The translations under genes were made by a program, and so were the position numbers. Shown piece after piece: positions 62,682 through 64,000 of a DNA stretch of 64,000 nt. The notes under the pieces are model-generated. The model was given only the letters and a program-made list of their open reading frames with translations, searched no databases and had not been told where the DNA came from. Source of the DNA: Pseudocolwellia agarivorans (GTDB lineage: Bacteria > Pseudomonadota > Gammaproteobacteria > Enterobacterales > Alteromonadaceae); NCBI RefSeq assembly GCF_002000085.1, contig NZ_MUZU01000004.1:1-64000 (forward strand). The letters run 5' to 3'. Each line of letters starts with the position of its first letter. The stretch's first letter is position 1.

Positions 62682-64000
62682 ATGTTTGCAAATTGGTTAT
62701 TAATAAGTGTCAGTATTAGCTATATAGGTTTACTGTTTTTAATTGCTTACTTAGGTGGTAAGTACCGTCATAAAATAGCAGGCAAACAACATGCTATTAT
62801 TTATGCGCTCTCGCTAGGTGTTTACTGTACTTCTTGGGGGTTTTTAGGCACGGCAGCTCAAGCGGCAAATAGGAATTTTACGTATTTTTCTGTTTATTTA
62901 GCGCCTATATTATTGTTTGTTTTTGCTTGGCCTTTCATTCAACGTATTATTAAAACCTGTTTAGCACTAAAAATAACCTCTATAGCTGATTTACTGTCTT
63001 CTCGATTTGGTAAGTCGCAAAGTTTAGGTGTAATGATTACTTTAGTGGCCTTAATTGGTGTAGTGCCTTATATCGCGTTACAACTTAAAGCGATTGTTTA
63101 TTCGTATCAAATACTTCAAGAAGATACAGATTTTTCTGTATGGCAAGTTGCTCTATTTGTGAGTCTTATATTAGCTTGGTTTACTGTTATTTTTGGTATT
63201 CGCACTATTGATGTAACAGAGCGTCATCCTGGTGTTATGGTCGCTATTGCTTTTGAATCTATTGTTAAATTAGTCGCTTTTTTAGGTATAGGCTTGTTTG
63301 TTTCTTTTGTTATATATGATTCCCCAATTGATATATGGGAGTTATCAATGGAGCAAATGTTTGTAGATTATCAATTTGAACCTAGTAACCTTCTGAATAT
63401 GTTTGGTTTGATGATTATCGCCGTTTCTGCTTTTTTATGCATGCCAAGACAATTTCAAGTGATGTTTGTTGAAATTAAAGAACAAAAAAATAGTGCTTTT
63501 GCTCGTTGGTTATTACCTATTTACGTCATCATTTTTGCTGTATTTGCTGTTCCTATAGGCTTAGCAGGAAGCTTGAATTACGGCTCATCTTTACCCACCG
63601 ACGCCTATGTTTTGTATTTACCTGCTTATAATGGGCAAATGTGGATGTCTTTATTTGCTTTTTTAGGTGCTGTTTCAGCAGCCAGTTCAATGGTCATTGT
63701 TTCTACAATTGCGCTAAGCACTATGCTAAGTAATGAAATCGTTTTTCCGATGATATTTAAGTTTTCACGAAAACAGAATTATGACTTTAATCAGTTCCAA
63801 TCAAGGTTGTTGCTTATCCGTAAGGCGCTTGTTTTATTCGTGATTTTACTTAGCTACGGTATGTTACTTTTATCTCCTCCTGATACATTATCATCTCTAG
63901 GAGAAGTTGCTTTTGGTGCTATTGCTCAGATAGGACCCGCGTTATTTGCGGCATTTTTATGGCGAAAAACAACCTTATATGGTGTTTTGGCTGGTATAAG
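62682..64000 (+). CDS. Symporter-type sensor histidine kinase, N-terminal part (truncated by window)
   Basis: The open frame starts at ATG 62682 and runs off the right edge (439 codons seen). The visible part is a sodium:solute symporter-like membrane domain (SSF family) with about twelve helices: LGVYCTSWGFLGTAAQAANR, TSIADLLSSRFGKS, FGIRTIDVTERHPGVMVAIA and FLCMPRQFQVMFVEIKEQ. This combination (YCTSWTFYG-like start and MPRQFQV) is characteristic of CbrA/CrbS-type kinases, whose PAS, HisKA and receiver domains would follow outside the window. CrbS controls acetyl-CoA synthetase in Vibrio. Its divergence from the importer/CoA-ligase cluster suggests a link with carboxylate metabolism, which is inference. 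Confidence 0.85.
   Translation, partial: MFANWLLISVSISYIGLLFLIAYLGGKYRHKIAGKQHAIIYALSLGVYCTSWGFLGTAAQAANRNFTYFSVYLAPILLFVFAWPFIQRIIKTCLALKITSIADLLSSRFGKSQSLGVMITLVALIGVVPYIALQLKAIVYSYQILQEDTDFSVWQVALFVSLILAWFTVIFGIRTIDVTERHPGVMVAIAFESIVKLVAFLGIGLFVSFVIYDSPIDIWELSMEQMFVDYQFEPSNLLNMFGLMIIAVSAFLCMPRQFQVMFVEIKEQKNSAFARWLLPIYVIIFAVFAVPIGLAGSLNYGSSLPTDAYVLYLPAYNGQMWMSLFAFLGAVSAASSMVIVSTIALSTMLSNEIVFPMIFKFSRKQNYDFNQFQSRLLLIRKALVLFVILLSYGMLLLSPPDTLSSLGEVAFGAIAQIGPALFAAFLWRKTTLYGVLAGI

Noticed and set aside
1-64000. CRISPR arrays, tRNA genes, rRNA, prophage or integron features
   Set aside because: No regularly spaced repeats, no TTCGA-type T-loop with cloverleaf arms, no integrase, transposase or phage structural genes were seen on reading. 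A tRNAscan or CRISPR search would settle it.

Overview
The window is AT-rich chromosomal DNA from a marine gammaproteobacterium of the Alteromonadales; gene content and protein style point to a Colwellia/Thalassotalea-like member of the Colwelliaceae. This is judged from recognised protein families and from the conserved ndk-rlmN-pilW-rodZ-ispG-hisS-yfgM-bamB-der...xseA-guaB-guaA neighbourhood. No database search was possible. I saw no tRNA, rRNA, CRISPR array, prophage or transposase gene.

Layout. 1-260: two near-identical 81-bp copies, each ending in a hairpin with a T-run. 282-4381: a LysM/FecR protein translationally coupled to a CHASE2-GGDEF-EAL membrane phosphodiesterase. 4509-10777 (minus): an eight-gene lipid-modification operon (NTF2-like, SDR, FAD oxidoreductase, DUF1365, cyclopropane-fatty-acid-synthase-type methyltransferase, DUF2878, chalcone-isomerase-like, DUF3833). 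11029-11305: a MITE-like element. 11335-14367: a divergent DUF1080/sulfatase pair. 14477-19926: photolyase, a soluble double-PAS chemoreceptor, a DUF523/DUF1722 protein, and the ChrR anti-sigma/ECF sigma pair. 20077-24576 (minus): MipA/OmpV, DUF3019, response regulator, histidine kinase and a NahK-like kinase in one tight operon. 24724-28229: a TonB receptor divergent from glutaryl-CoA dehydrogenase. 28391-45574: argR, ndk and the housekeeping block through guaA and a RidA protein. 45638-52221: an EF-hand mini-protein, a large TonB receptor, cca and a GspA-GspB fusion. 52228-62448 (minus): a complete branched-chain-type ABC importer with two CoA ligases, a thioesterase and a DcaP-like porin. 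62682 to the right edge: a truncated symporter-histidine kinase.

The most informative system is the ECF sigma/ChrR regulon. ChrR keeps all zinc ligands of the singlet-oxygen-sensing anti-sigma factor. The same unusual promoter (TGATCC, 18 bp ending in CG, TATNNN) stands in front of the sigma gene and in front of the lipid operon 9 kb away at almost the same distance from the start codon. A one-mismatch version stands upstream of the photolyase gene. Together they form a coherent photo-oxidative stress response: sense, repair DNA, remodel membrane lipids.

The second system is the minus-strand cluster at 52-62 kb. Outer-membrane channel, periplasmic binding protein, two permeases, two ATPases, two acid-CoA ligases and a thioesterase read as an uptake-and-activation route for a carboxylic acid, possibly controlled by the divergent CrbS/CbrA-like sensor. 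Its substrate cannot be told from sequence.
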